Of a stretch of 64,000 bases of DNA, positions 1 through 11,615 are shown one piece after another. The DNA comes from Edolisoma coerulescens (taxonomy: Eukaryota > Chordata > Aves > Passeriformes > Campephagidae). Each line of letters starts with the position of its first letter. Position 1 is the stretch's first letter. The position numbers and the translations under genes are program-made. Under the pieces are notes generated by a model that did no database searches, was not told where the DNA came from, and saw nothing but the letters and a program-made list of their open reading frames with translations. The stretch lies in NCBI GenBank assembly GCA_013397115.1, contig VWZW01002576.1:2071897-2135896 (forward strand), in the 5' to 3' direction.

Positions 1-979
1 TGGGAGCCCTGCTCCTGTGACAAACTGCAGGTGACACTTCATCTTAAGGCAGAAACCTGTGTGTGATGGGACAGAAAGCTTAGTCACAGTCTCTCTTAGT
101 CTTTCTTTTCTCAATCATTGCGGAGATTCCATCAGTCACCAGCCTTGTTTTCAGCTTTCTTCTTTTTAAATTGATTTTGGGCCTTGTGACTTATTGAACT
201 CAAAGTCACATCTTTTAGCACTGTGAGCTTGGGAGGGTTTGTACAGTTAATTGGTGCTCATCAGTACAAGCCAAAGCAGCAGCCACTGAAGTCGCTGCCT
301 GGGCCCAGAGACACCGGCTGTGAGGGAACTTAGCACAGGTTATCTCAAAAACATAAATGTGGTAGATGATTTTTTGCTTAACTAAGGATATATGAACAAA
401 TATCTCATTAAAACACTGAAAGTAAGAGAAAACTGTAATAAATTTGACAAAATAGGCTCCAAGGAGAAGCAATCTGAAGGTATTTGTTACTGGTCAGCTC
501 TGGAAATACCCATGAAGTATATTTGATCTGCACCTGTTAGTTACCTGTGGGCTGATTACTCAAATGAAATATAAAAATACAGCAGCAAAATGTATATTCC
601 TTATAATTTAGCAGGTGCTGCTATTTAGCAGTGAATGTTTTATTTAGCAGTGAGATATTAGTGGGAGTGTGCTCTTTAATTTTGGTGAAAAAAAATTTTG
701 GTTCCTCTTTTCAAGAATGCGCCTTTAAAAAGGCAATAAACTCATGCTCCTTGATTTAAAAACTTGATTTTCAGTTAAGTAAAGAAAATTCAAACACAAA
801 CCCATGAGAACCAACCTGGAATTTGTGTTCTTTCTTCTATCCGAAAGTTTTCTCCTTTTTTTTTTTTTCTTCCTGGTTAAAGTGAAAATTCAAAGCAAAT
901 TGTTGTGGAACTCAACCATTTCTGTGGTATAAGATACCTGTATGAAAATTCTTAGCAGAATAAAGTGGGACATAATGGG
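1..979. other. AT-rich sequence without a recognisable gene
   Basis: I see no gene, RNA gene or identifiable repeat in this stretch. Open frames are short and have no recognisable protein motif. There are poly-T and poly-A runs of about 9 to 14 bases, such as the T run near 857-868, typical of vertebrate noncoding DNA. Confidence 0.6.
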
Positions 980-1034
980 ATCACAGAATTGTTTAGTTTG
1001 GAAAAGACCTCTAAGATCAAGCCCAACCTTTAAT
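980..1034 (-). mobile_element. CR1 LINE fragment, 3' end
   Basis: The plus strand reads like the reverse complement of an avian CR1 3' terminus: TCACAGAATTGTTTAG, then TTGGAAAAGACCTCTAAGATC, close to the usual CR1 sequence ending in ATTCTATGATTCT. CR1 copies are normally truncated at the 5' end and keep this tail, so a short minus-strand 3' piece is expected. Several substitutions and the loss of the outer tail units suggest an old copy. The open frame across it (942-1163, plus) is a shadow, not a gene. Confidence 0.75.
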
Positions 1035-1762
1035 TGCAGAGAATCCCTGCAAGTTTCTCCCATTGATTTAAAAAATGTTATTTTTCATTTAAGTGAAATA
1101 ATTGGTCATCTCTTCATCTTCAGAGGAGAAGTTACTCAGAAGAATACAGGGACTAAATGGTAGACCAGCTTCACAACCAATTTGGTCTGATTCCTTGGCA
1201 ATTACAAACTAATGAGTTGACCTTGGAAACCGTATTGACTCAGTGCTTGCCACTCAGAATAGCACCACTGGGTGGTTTGTGTTAGTGGCTGAAAATTGTA
1301 AATACCCTAAGCAAATTTCTCACTGATACTGCTCAGAGAAGCACTGATATTTGCATGGTTGGAGTTGAGCTCCATAATATGCGGAGATTATGGAAAGAGA
1401 CTAACAGCTGCTGTGAAATAAGATCATTTTGGGGTGAGCATTTTATTTATTTGCATGGTTGAGCTTTAAATTGGTGTAACATAACACCTTTAAATTGCAT
1501 ATGGACTTTAAAATGGAATTTAAAAGTTGTGATTAAAACATGGGTGGGTTTTTTTTTGGGGGGGTTGGGTTTTAGCACTGAATTTAATTTTCTTCTGTAT
1601 ATATTCAGGTCTGCTGTGTTTTTTGTCATAGCAAAAAAAAAAAATTCCAATTGTCTCATCACTTTTTGTTTGACCAGCTGCTCTTGTTTTAACACCTCAA
1701 TCTAGCTTTGAAAGCTATTAAATTTCAGTAAAATTCCATTACCCTAGGCCACACAAAGGGAT

Positions 1763-1900
1763 CGACCAAAAGTCTGCAACTTTTGCCTGCGAGAACTACT
1801 TTTGAAAGTTCGCCTCCGCAGCTCCCGTTTTGTGGAGCAACAGTGACAACCAGCGGCCACTCACCTAAAGCTGGCCAAGTAATTCCTTGTGGGTGTCCCG
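1763..1900. other. CpG-dense patch
   Basis: Seven CpG dinucleotides fall within about 140 bases, whereas I count only about seven in the preceding 1.7 kb. The patch is also GC-richer than its flanks. It is too short for a classic CpG island. It could be a small unmethylated regulatory element, the remnant of a younger insertion, or chance. No TATA box, initiator or repeat identity was recognised. Confidence 0.35.
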
Positions 1901-4900
1901 CAGATAACCAGCCACTCACATCCATTCTATTCCAACATGAATGATTTTATGATTCAGAAGTAAAGGGCAGAGCTAATTTATTTCCTTTGACTTGTCCTAA
2001 CTCTGGGGATGAGTTTAAAGGAGTGTTCCTTTCCTCGAGGATAGATGTGTTCTCACAATTCAGTTCAGAGCTGCCACATGCAGATCAGAAAGGTCCCTGC
2101 TGGCCCATGTTGTCCATATTTCAATAGTGCATCTCCATATATATGGCCATTAAAGGTTTCCTTGCCTTGCTGGTGGTGTACGACAGAGATAAAATCAAAT
2201 TAACTGTGCAAAGCAAATCTTGCTTTAGTCCTCCTGAAGAGAAAGGGGAAAAAGTTTGAGGATAAAGGTCACCCTTTGCTACTGACTGGCAGTTAATACA
2301 CATAATGCATGGCACTTGAGTATAAAGAATTTGAGAATAACTTGTGTTGTCTGCATCTTAGTTCATGATTTCTTCCTTAAAACAAAAAATTTTATCTGAG
2401 AGAGTAACTCCTGGTGGTGATGCTGCAGAAGCTCTGGTAAAAATATTCTTTTCCGCTGCTTTTAATAAAGATATTTGTTTTAATTACGCTCTGAAGTTTG
2501 AGCTCGCCATACTTTGGGATCAGTGGGGGATATTTTTGTGGAGAGGTGCCCTTAAACTTGAGGAAGATACCAAGTGTCAGTCAAAGGAGTTTGGTTTGTA
2601 TTGTTTAAAGTTGTTCCATGCATTACATTTCACTGCTTAACACAAGCTAAATCATTTACATGGACTGGAAATAACCCTCTAAGCATGCTATGACACTTCT
2701 CCTTGGCAAAGGTTTTTCCCCCACTATACTAAAAAGTAAAAAAAAAAAAAGGTGGCAGAGGGATAAAGAAAAAAAACGGGGCAAAAAAGGATCTCCAAAC
2801 CTTCGTTTCCTCTTCTCTGGCACAGTTTTATGAGTGCTTATGGCAAATTTGCTTCTGTAATCATAACTTGAACCCATCTGGGGATGAGATTGGCTGCTGG
2901 CTTAGTATTTCCACTTAACATATTCATGATTAGCATGCACAGAAGGAGTAGAATTAGGATGAATGTTTTTGGAACTGTACAGATAAATCCTCATAAATGT
3001 AGTACAACAGCTCTGGAAATGCACAGTACTGAAATGAAATGAAGCTGAGCTCTGTAGAGAGTTTGGTATTCTCAGTACCATGCCTCTCCTAATGAACTCA
3101 TTTAGATTAGAAAATGGATTTAATATTTTATTGGAATTAACCTGAGCCAGTAAAGAGGATTACAATTTTTTTCCATAAATATGGTGATATTACAGGGTGA
3201 GGTAGCATGTTACATGAATATTAAGCATTTTATGAGCATTGTCATGAAGCCAGAAAGAGTATAAGGTAATTAGGTTTAATATAGTGATACTGTTCTTATA
3301 GTAATTAAATTTGAAAAGTGATAAAAGTATATTTGAAAATTATTTAAATCCATATTTTGTTGCATTTTAATACCTTTAAAAATACTTAAAATTAAAACTA
3401 TGTTTCCCCCAAATAACCAAATTCAACTGTTTGGTTCTAAACATGGAAAACTTAAAATACCACAGGTCCTTAAGACAGGGAAGACACAGTCCAGGAAATA
3501 AGTGGTAATTTTATTCCATTTTCTCTAGAACAGTATCTGCTGGTGGGAGAAAATATGCAGAAAACAGGGGAAAACCTTGACATTAATGCATTATTTTCCT
3601 TTGTTTTTCATAGCCTTGCAAAGTTTTGTTCCAGTGTTGTTTCTGTCTCTTAGACTGTCTTTTAGAGTCACAAACTTGTTCTTAATTGCCGACTATGTTC
3701 TCTTACTTTTGAAAGGTTACTTTCTGAAAATAAAATGACTAAGTCACTGTCATCTTAGTTGTCTTTACAGATGTCACATAAAAAACCCCCAGAAACACAA
3801 CAAAAAATACAAAAAGGGTGTACTGCAAAAGTTTGGTAAAGTTGTTTGTCCACTATTCCAAATAAGTTAGGGCTTTTTAAAAGAAATTTAGGATCTGAAA
3901 TTGCCTTTTAATACAGAATGTCTGTAGAAATAACCTCCTGCCTATTTGAACAATTACTAATTTTACCAGATGAAACTTAGTGTATTTTGTGATGGACTCC
4001 AGCTCTGATCCTGAGGGAAGTACATGACAAATACAGGTAAAGTTGGACAACTCAGAATGGATCCAGTTCAATGTCTGCCCTGACTTCTTGAGAGAATTTT
4101 CCCCCACTATCAAAGCTTTCCACCAAAAATGCCTGAATGCATAGAAATAATTTGTAAGGGCACTGAGAACGTTTCCTTTGTGGGAACCTTCCAGCAATGA
4201 GCAACATGTACAACTTGTTTAGGTTGTAAACACATAAACTGTAAACAGCATAAAACCTACCACAGTCAGTCATTAGAATGTTGTTTGGGCTGAAAAAAAA
4301 TGGTTTTTAATCTAAAGTGTTGGGGTGGGAATGTGGAAAGAGAACAATCTCAACTAGGAACTTTCTGTGGATGGACAGAGAGTAGCTGGGGTAGTTAACA
4401 AGAAAATATACCAGGTCATGACTATGGTAACTTGAATGAAATTAAGTAAAAGTTAAATGGATGTATTTAATGTGACTACTTTGTTTTCCGTTGGTTCCAA
4501 AATGAACATGATGCAGCAGCACAGAATCTGCTACTGGACTACATATGCTGCTGCCAGGCCAGGGTTTTAAATGGTTCAGAATTCTGAGCAATGGTCCAAT
4601 AACTCAGGACTTTGTTGTATTCCAATCTGAACTGCGCAATGGAATAAAAATTCGGAATTTAATTAAGTAAAAAGAAAGAAGAAATAGTTAGCTATGAAAT
4701 GTCACAGGTTTAGATTGATCTATTGAGTCTGAAAAGATGCTTCCAAAATATTTCCTTCTTTCAGGGAAGACAAATAATGGGAACTGCTTTATTCTCTGTT
4801 GCTCTGGGTCTTGTTACACCTAGAAATTTTTTACTACCATTGCACTTATGCATCACAAGAGTTATAACACAGTTTATTGAAGAAAATAGGGGCCCAGTTA

Positions 4901-6136
4901 TGAATCAAAAAGTTGTGCATGATGGGAGGAAAATATATTTTAATGTTTTGATGAGTCATTTCAAAAGGTTTTGCATGTTTGTACTGATCAGAGCCTTAAT
5001 AAACTCAGGACATTTTCATTTTTGTGAGTATCACGTGTCTCAAGGAAAATGATTGGTGCTGTGAATACTTCCCCTCAAGGCCAGCTCTCAACAGATCTTC
5101 ATTTCCAAAATGTTGGACTCTAAAAATTTTACCTGGTGCGTAACTGCGAGGTGATAAATTTTATCTCAGATTTCCACTAGTTTTGAACAATTGTGCTCAT
5201 ATTCATGGACTGGTGAGTCAGTGTTATTAATCCTAGAAGAACAAAGCAAAACAGGAAAGAAATAAAAGAGGAAAACAAGGAAACAAACTGGTAAGAAGAC
5301 ACCACATTTATTTTTTAACAGTTTCTTTGGTTTTATTCTACATTCTGGTGATGGTAGTGGTTGTTATTGCTATCATTCTCTTGGTTCCCTGGATCTGGAA
5401 TTATTTATGTGCACCACTTATTTTGGCATTCCTGCCATATTTATGAAGAGAAGGTGCAGAATCACTTATCTACATAATATTAGTCTGCTTGACCAGCAAT
5501 TAATTGTGGCACCAGTCTTTTGCATTATTCTGACTGCTTCCAGCCTCTGCTGAGCCACCAGCACGACCTCTTTTGCTTCTCCAACCAGACCCTGGAGGTA
5601 GTGAAAAGGAAAGGAGAATGGAGCAAGAGGGATGGGAAGTGATGAAAAGACCTGCTGGGTGCTTCCCTCTCTTCTCTCCTCCTCTTTGTTTAAATAATTT
5701 CATTTCATTCCTGAGCCAGTTCCGGTAGCAAATTCTCCCTGAAGAGGTGGGAAAGCAGCAACAGCAGCCTGTCTGAGGAGATTTGCCTCAAGGCAGGATT
5801 GAAATTCCCTAGAAGGCTAAAATGCTGCATATCACTGTACGAGTGGCTTCTCCATGGAAGAAAATCTCAAGAGGTGGCACTTTTTTTTATTGAATTTTGG
5901 TCTTCCTGTGCTTACAGTACAGTCCTAGGTGAAGTTCTGCATTGGGCTTGAGCAGGAAGCAAGTGGGTTGCAATGACAAATGGTAAAACTCAAATTTTAG
6001 TAGCAATGTCTTAATAACACAACATTGAGTTGTAATTGTCCTTTTGTTATAAATACATTTTCTTCCTTGGGCTCTTATCTCTGTTCTCACTCCATTTTTT
6101 TCATTTTCATAATTAATTAAAATGGCAATGTACTAT

Positions 6137-6290
6137 AACCAGTGATTGAATTATATGATATTACTTGCCTAAGGCGATCAAAATTAATCAAAATAAGGAG
6201 TGAGAGTTTTGCTATTTTTAATACAGCTGATTTGATTCCTGGGGTTTTGATCAAATTAAATGAAGGATCAAATTAACCAGTGATTAAATT
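6137..6290. promoter_or_regulatory. Possible homeodomain-type motif cluster
   Basis: An almost identical 16-base string, AACCAGTGATTRAATT with R being G then A, occurs at 6137-6152 and 6275-6290. The string GATCAAATTAA occurs twice, at 6249-6259 and 6266-6276, with a related GATCAAAATTAATCAAAA near 6176. TGAT and ATTA cores are the usual binding cores of PBX/HOX-type and other homeodomain proteins, so this may be an enhancer. Such motifs are also common by chance in AT-rich DNA, and the exact repeats could come from an old local duplication. Confidence 0.2.
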
Positions 6291-7539
6291 GAGTAAAAGG
6301 CACTTTGTATGCCTGAAATATATTTAAATTTAATTAATTTCAAGACACCAAATATTAACTGGTGTTTTAAAAATTCAGTTGTATTTTACTGTTTAATTTT
6401 CTAGAAACTATTTCCTTTTCAAGGTTAGAATCTCTTACAGGAGAAAAAACACACTTTTAAAATTATTTCTTTCTTAATCCTTTCATTTTCCCCCCCATAC
6501 TTTCTGTGCTTGTGGAGAATCCTTTGCTCTCATAAACTGTTATTGGGCAGCTTGTGAACTCCCCCTACAAAGACTTGATGTGCCAAAGGCCAGTTTAGCA
6601 GAAATCTGAGGCTCCCCAGAATAGAACTGGCCAGACTGAGCAGATGATTTTCACCACAAAAGACCTCAAGTTTTTAACATTTACCCCACACATTTGCAGA
6701 AGTGCTACCATATTGTCAAACAGAATTTAATTTCGTGTTAGAATCTAGTTTGTATCTTTGTTTAATGGGCTGATGCAACCTTTTACTGTACACTGCTAGT
6801 GCAAAGAAATTGAAAAATGAGATTTCTCTTATGGTGCAGAATTTGTCTGCATGAGAACAATATCATCCACAATTTAATGGTTTTTTTTTCATGGTAAAAG
6901 AAGAGCTTGGAACTGGACGCATATCACCTGCAGGGAGTTTGCACAGACTAATGGAAAGTGGCTGACCTGGTTGGGGTGAAACTGCAAGAAGCTGATCCTG
7001 GAGGTAATTTTCTTAAAGGTGTTTTTCACTTAACATTTAATGTTCATCAGGCTCAGAGAATAGCATGGCAAAAAGCAAGGTGAAGATCAGGGCCCAATTT
7101 TGTGAGTTACCACAAGGCAAGCACTGCCTTGTCCTGAAATGCTTCTCTTCCACTCCCTACTATTAATAGAAGTGAAATAAAGCTACGAGTGTGTAAACAT
7201 ACCTAAGACTGATTAAAGATACTTGATGTTGTGTATCAAGGCGGAGTGTATTTATGCATTTGAGGCACTTGGAACTCTCAAGCAGAATGTATTGCTTGTA
7301 AATGGAGGCTGATCTCATTATTTCTTAAGTCCTGGAAAAGGCATACTTAAAGGATTAGATCTATTAAGTGTGATCAGCATGGTCAGTCTGTTGCAGCCAG
7401 TTTTGATTAACGCATTTATCCTCTCAAAAGGGAAAAATTGTTTTAGTGGAAGGAGAGAGCAATTGAAAAATGGACACTTAGAGTAATATGAAGGAACTAT
7501 CATCCTCTACGAAGCATTTAATAGTAACTTGTGGTGTTG

Positions 7540-8090
7540 TTTTGAAACAACCTTTACCAGGAGGCGAACAACTGGCACAAGCTGGATCCTAACTTGGATC
7601 CGAACTTTGGTCCCAACTTACTCTGTGCTTGGAAGTGATTGTCAGTCAGTGGGAATCGAAGATGGGAGATAAAATTTTGGTGTTGGCAGGTTGATAGGCC
7701 TGGTGATAACCTTAGGAAAAGCGCGTAACATAGGAAAAGGCACAAGCTGCTGGACAGTTAAGAGATAAAGGGCTGATAAGGCCAAAGAGAGGAGAGGCAA
7801 TGGAGAGCCCTGGCCTTGCACAGTTTACAAAAAACAGGGTTTTGGCCTTGAGGATAAGGCCAGCTTTACCCTAGTGGCTTGTCTTGCACGTCCTGGGCAG
7901 GACTCACCCTTTAGGATGTGCACTTTGTTCAGGGCTCAGGTTAACGTGGGTGTTTGGGGTTGTGGGGATGCACGGTGCCCATTAGGATGAGAAGGTGTCT
8001 GGTGTTGACAACGGGGTCTGCAGGCACCTGCAGCTCTCCAGAGTATTTTACTATATAAAAAAGCATGATCTCTCAAAAACCCTTCTTGCA
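7540..8090. repeat. Unidentified GC-richer block, possibly a degraded LTR
   Basis: This block is GC-richer and more CpG-containing than both flanks. It holds short internal repeats (7584-7620), purine-rich stretches with repeated AAGGCC-like words, and a TATA-like CTATATAAAA near 8050 about 40 bases before its right edge. That arrangement resembles the promoter and right end of a retroviral LTR, and possible TG and CA termini exist. I could not match it to a known family, found no convincing target-site duplication, and the edges are approximate. Confidence 0.25.
7584..7620. repeat. Three degenerate 12-13 bp tandem units
   Basis: Three adjacent units read GGATCCTAACTT, GGATCCGAACTTT and GGTCCCAACTTA. 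They sit near the left end of the unidentified GC-richer block. The differences between units suggest an old duplication rather than an active microsatellite. Confidence 0.55.
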
Positions 8091-8408
8091 GGATCCCTTA
8101 TAGAATCTAAATTGATTTCCTGTCACATATTTTATGTTTGATAATGAATGTTTAATTCAGTGGGAAAAAGATTTTGAGTTTCCTTTCCCTGGCCTTGCTA
8201 TCAATTTGGAATTAGAGTTTGGAGCTGCATTTCAACAACTTTTTCTGCTCGCTGACCTGCAAAAATGAATATAACTCTAATTATTTACTTTATATGGTAC
8301 TTGCATGACTAATGCATTTTAAGATCCTTGGATAAATGCTGTCATGGAGCAAAGTGGTTTTATGGTCTTTGCACTGTGCATTTTAAAACTGCAACTAAAA
8401 CATTTGGG

Positions 8409-8442
8409 GAATTGTTTTATGAGTGAAATTGTTTTATGAGTG
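8409..8442. repeat. 17-bp tandem duplication
   Basis: Two adjacent 17-base units share an identical 15-base core, ATTGTTTTATGAGTG (8411-8425 and 8428-8442), and differ only in the two bases before it. This looks like replication slippage; no function is implied. Confidence 0.8.
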
Positions 8443-9874
8443 TTATCAAAAGTATTTTGAGAAAAGCTTGGAACTGAAGGTAGAGTTTGATGCAAAAGGT
8501 CAGTTATATACCTGTATTTCTATTGCATCTTTGAGAGCTATTTTATTTTCTGTACCAGTTTTAACCTTGAATAAGAGTGGTATGGCGTCTGTGAGCTCTT
8601 GAACATTGTTTATTATTTTCTCAAGTCTTGCTGATTTATAGAAGTAGTTCTTCAATCAGTAACATGTTTTTCTTCGAACTTATTTCTTCCTTCTTCCTAC
8701 TTACTTAATTTTAAGAACTTTAGTTATCTGAAAAGATGCAAACAGTAAACTAACCCTTTTTAAAATTCCACTGCCTACCTATAATTCTCTCTTTTTTTCT
8801 CTGATGGATATAATCAAAATTCTTATGCATCCTCTTTGGTGTTATGTACTTTACATGACATCTAGAGGCCAAAATTGATGTGAGCTGTAATTAATCTTTC
8901 TGCAAGGCTTCATAGACCCGTTGGTAACCAGAGATAGGAATCACACTGTCTGCATACTTAAAGTTGTTGGACATCCCAAAACAAATCTGCATTCAGAAAC
9001 TGTATTTCATGCTGTCATTGTCCAGCAGATGTAAAAGACTGGTTGAGGGGGAAGAAAAGGAAAAAAGATGTGTGTAAAACAAAGACTGCATTTGTTTTAT
9101 ATGTAGTCCCCTGTGCAATTAGTTCACACACAAGTTGTACAATAATCTAATTAGAGCATCTGACATTTACTGTGACAACCAGAAGCCTTTAGGTAATCAA
9201 TAATGTTAATATAAAGTGGCTGATTAAATACACCTTCATTTCCATCTGTATTCTCAAGTTGATATGCAAATTCACCTTGCCTGTTTCATTTCAAACACCT
9301 ATCTTCTGAGTCTTTGTTTTAACTATATCTACTTCATCCATCAAAAGATCAAAAGACCAAATTTGCCATATAAACCATAATAAATTGTACTGTTGTAACT
9401 TCATATGCATTTTGTGAGCTGCTTCAAAACATCTCATTCAAGAAGCTTGAGTGTAATTAAGTTATTGCTATGTATTTGCAAGCATATTGCTAAATAGAGC
9501 AAGCAGAAAATATTTTTTTAGAGGTTGAGTTTGCACAGCTTAAATATGGATCACAATTTTTAACATTTATTTTTTTCTGCTTTGTTATCAGGGAAGGGTA
9601 AAGATTCATTTTGTGATGATGCATGAAGGAAAATATTTCCCTCTGTTGAAGAGAGACATCTTTTTCTGTAAATTGCTGTATTAGACCTAGTTTATCATTT
9701 TAGGCTATATGTTTTAACTTCTCTTTTTCACCCTCAGGTTTACTGTTCTCTACATCCTGGTTAAAAACCTGACTCTCAGCCCATTGATTAGCAATTAGCT
9801 AAGCTTGTTTCAACTTGTAAACACTTTGGACCTTGAACTGAACCTCCCTAACTAGTTTATGTTTCCTCCTACAG

Positions 9875-9939
9875 CCCTGGAATTCAGTTTGGATTACCAA
9901 CACACAGCTACAGTGCACAAGAGATCACTACCAACAATG
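9875..9939 (+). other. Candidate small exon, unproven
   Basis: A strong acceptor-like context ends in TTTCCTCCTACAG, with a near-consensus branch site CCCTAAC about 20 bases upstream. A 65-base segment follows, ending in AATG before GTAATT, an acceptable donor. All three plus frames are open across it, and 65 bases is not a multiple of three. Nothing in the possible peptides is recognisable. Cryptic acceptor-donor pairs like this are expected several times in 64 kb, so it is only a candidate, perhaps for a long noncoding RNA. Confidence 0.15.
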
Positions 9940-10541
9940 GTAATTAGCTTCTGCGTAACATTTTGCCTAAAAAATAAATTTATATTCTTTAGATTTCTTT
10001 AAAATTAGATCACAGTGGAGTCTTCATTTAACACTTCTACTCAGCCCCCTAAACTCCAGTTCATAAGGGCTGGTCTGGGATTGTTGGGACGGTGTGGTCC
10101 CTTCACCAAGGCAGGCAGGGTGTCCTGGAGGCGGCAGGATTGCAGGATGCAGTCCCAGGAACTGGAGAAGCTATAGAAGCACACTTGAAGCAATTTCTGT
10201 TGAGTTTGTCTGCAGTAAATAACCCTAATTGGCTACAGTTACCCATTTCTTCAAAAGTCTATTTTAGCTAAAAAATTCAAATGCCGTGGTGGTTTCTGCA
10301 TTCTCATGAAGTATAATCGTTATCTGGGATTGTTCTTATGATATAATTTTAAATTACATTAATTCAGTTCTTTGCCACTCCTTTTTTTTAATAGCAAAAC
10401 CTGTGAATAATTTTAATGTTTTAATGTCTAGACCTAACACAGCACAATACTAGAACTCATTAATAAATTAACTGAGGAAATTACAGGCCTAATTTTTGGT
10501 GGGTGTCACGTTTTCTCCCCTAAGTTACACAAATACCTTTT

Positions 10542-11615
10542 TGTACTGGGTTTGCATGGCCAAGTTTGGGTGGCAGGGGGGCTACAGGGGTGGCTGCTGT
10601 GAGAAGTTGCCAGAAGCTTCCTCCATGTCCAGCTGAGCCAATGGCAGATGGCTCCGAGATGGACCTGCAGCTGGCCAAGGCTGAGCCCATCAGGAATTAT
10701 GGTAATGGCCCTGTGCTAACAGATTTAAACAGGGAAAAAAGTTATTTTACAGATGGAATTGTGGCCAGAGAAGAGCAGGGTGAGCACATGTGAGAGGAAG
10801 AGCTCTGCAACACCAAGATCAGTGGAGAAGGAGGGGCAGGAGGTGCTCCAGGCATTGGGGATGAGATTCCCCTGCAGCCCCAGGTGAGACCACGGTGAGG
10901 CAGCTGTGCCCCTGCAGCACATGGAGGGCACAGGGGAGCAGAGATCCACCTGCAGCCTGTGGAGGAGACCCACTCCAGAGCAGGTGGATGCTGAGAGGAG
11001 CCTGTGACCCCATGGAAGACCTGTGCTGGAGCGGGGTCCTGGCAGGGACATGCAGACCTGTGGAGAGAGGAGCCCAGGCTGGAGCAGGTTTCCTGACTTG
11101 TGAGCCCCTGGGGTGCCCATGCTGGAACAGGCTGTGCCTGAAGGACTGACCCCGTGGGAGAGCTGCAGCAGCTTGGGGAGGACTTTGTCCGTGGGATGGA
11201 CTCACACTGAAGAAGTTCACAGAGAACTGTTTCCCGTGGGAGGGACCCCACAGTGTATCAGGGGAACAAATCCTCTCCCTGAGCAGCAGAAGCCACGGGT
11301 GCTGAACTGACCATAAGCCCCATTCCCAGCTCCCTGCACCACTGGGGGAGGAGGCAGAGCTGGGAAGGAGGGAGGAGTGGGAGAAGGTCTTATTTTACTT
11401 CCCAGTATCCTGCTCTGATTTTGTTAGTAGTGAACTCAATATCTCTAAATTGAGCCTGCTTTGCTCATGATGGTATTTGATAAATGCTCTCTCTCTGCCC
11501 TTATCTCAACTTGTGAACCCTTTGTTATGTTTTCTCTCCCCTGTCCAGCTGTGGAAGGAAGTGATAGAGGGACTTCACTGGGTGCCTGGCATCCAGTCGT
11601 GATCAACCTGCTACA
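10542..11615 (+). mobile_element. Solo LTR of an avian endogenous retrovirus
   Basis: A 1,074-base GC-rich element in AT-rich surroundings starts with TGTACTGGGTTTGCATGG and ends with CA at 11615. TTTT flanks both ends, compatible with a 4-5 bp target-site duplication. From memory it resembles a large LTR group common in songbirds (Repbase TguLTR5-like; name not verified). Visible parts are a U3-like left third, a degenerate TATA-like AGATTTAAA near 10720, a central array of CCCGTGGGA/GCTGGAGCAG-type units, and a right end with AT-rich sequence where a polyadenylation signal would lie, but degraded. No gag, pol or env lies beside it, so it is most likely a solo LTR left by recombination. Open frames on both strands inside it are shadows. 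Orientation follows the usual TG-to-CA reading and the order of parts. Confidence 0.85.
10900..11270 (+). repeat. Degenerate tandem units inside the LTR
   Basis: Words such as GTGGAGGAGACCCACTCCAG, GACCTGTGCTGGAGC, GCCCAGGCTGGAGCAGG, GTGCCCATGCTGGAACAGG and CCCGTGGGAGGGACC recur at irregular spacing, forming imperfect units of about 50-70 bases. The array explains the element's high GC content and the overlapping open frames on both strands. Such internal arrays are typical of this LTR group. Confidence 0.6.

Larger units (their letters stand above)
1036..7539. other. Long noncoding stretch, intergenic or intronic
   Basis: No gene can be supported. Open frames reach about 109 codons (4723-5052, plus) without recognisable domains, and this length is expected by chance in AT-rich DNA. 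Two local signals stand out and are listed separately: a CpG-dense patch at 1763-1900 and repeated ATCAAATTAA-type motifs at 6137-6290. Otherwise I see only ordinary low-complexity A and T runs. Confidence 0.6.
8091..10541. other. Noncoding stretch before the LTR
   Basis: No gene or known repeat is recognised. It contains a 17-bp duplication at 8409-8442, ATTA/TAAT-rich sequence around 9110-9240 that could be a regulatory element, a splice-bounded segment at 9875-9939, and a somewhat GC-richer patch at 10060-10180 of unknown origin. Confidence 0.55.

Noticed and set aside
4723..5052. 109-codon plus-strand frame with a hydrophobic start
   Set aside because: Not recognised as any family, no splice or promoter signals, and its length is expected by chance.
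10566..11310. Several overlapping open frames on both strands, up to 169 codons, suggesting a gene
   Set aside because: They all lie inside the GC-rich solo LTR and arise from its internal tandem units; there is no retroviral protein motif.
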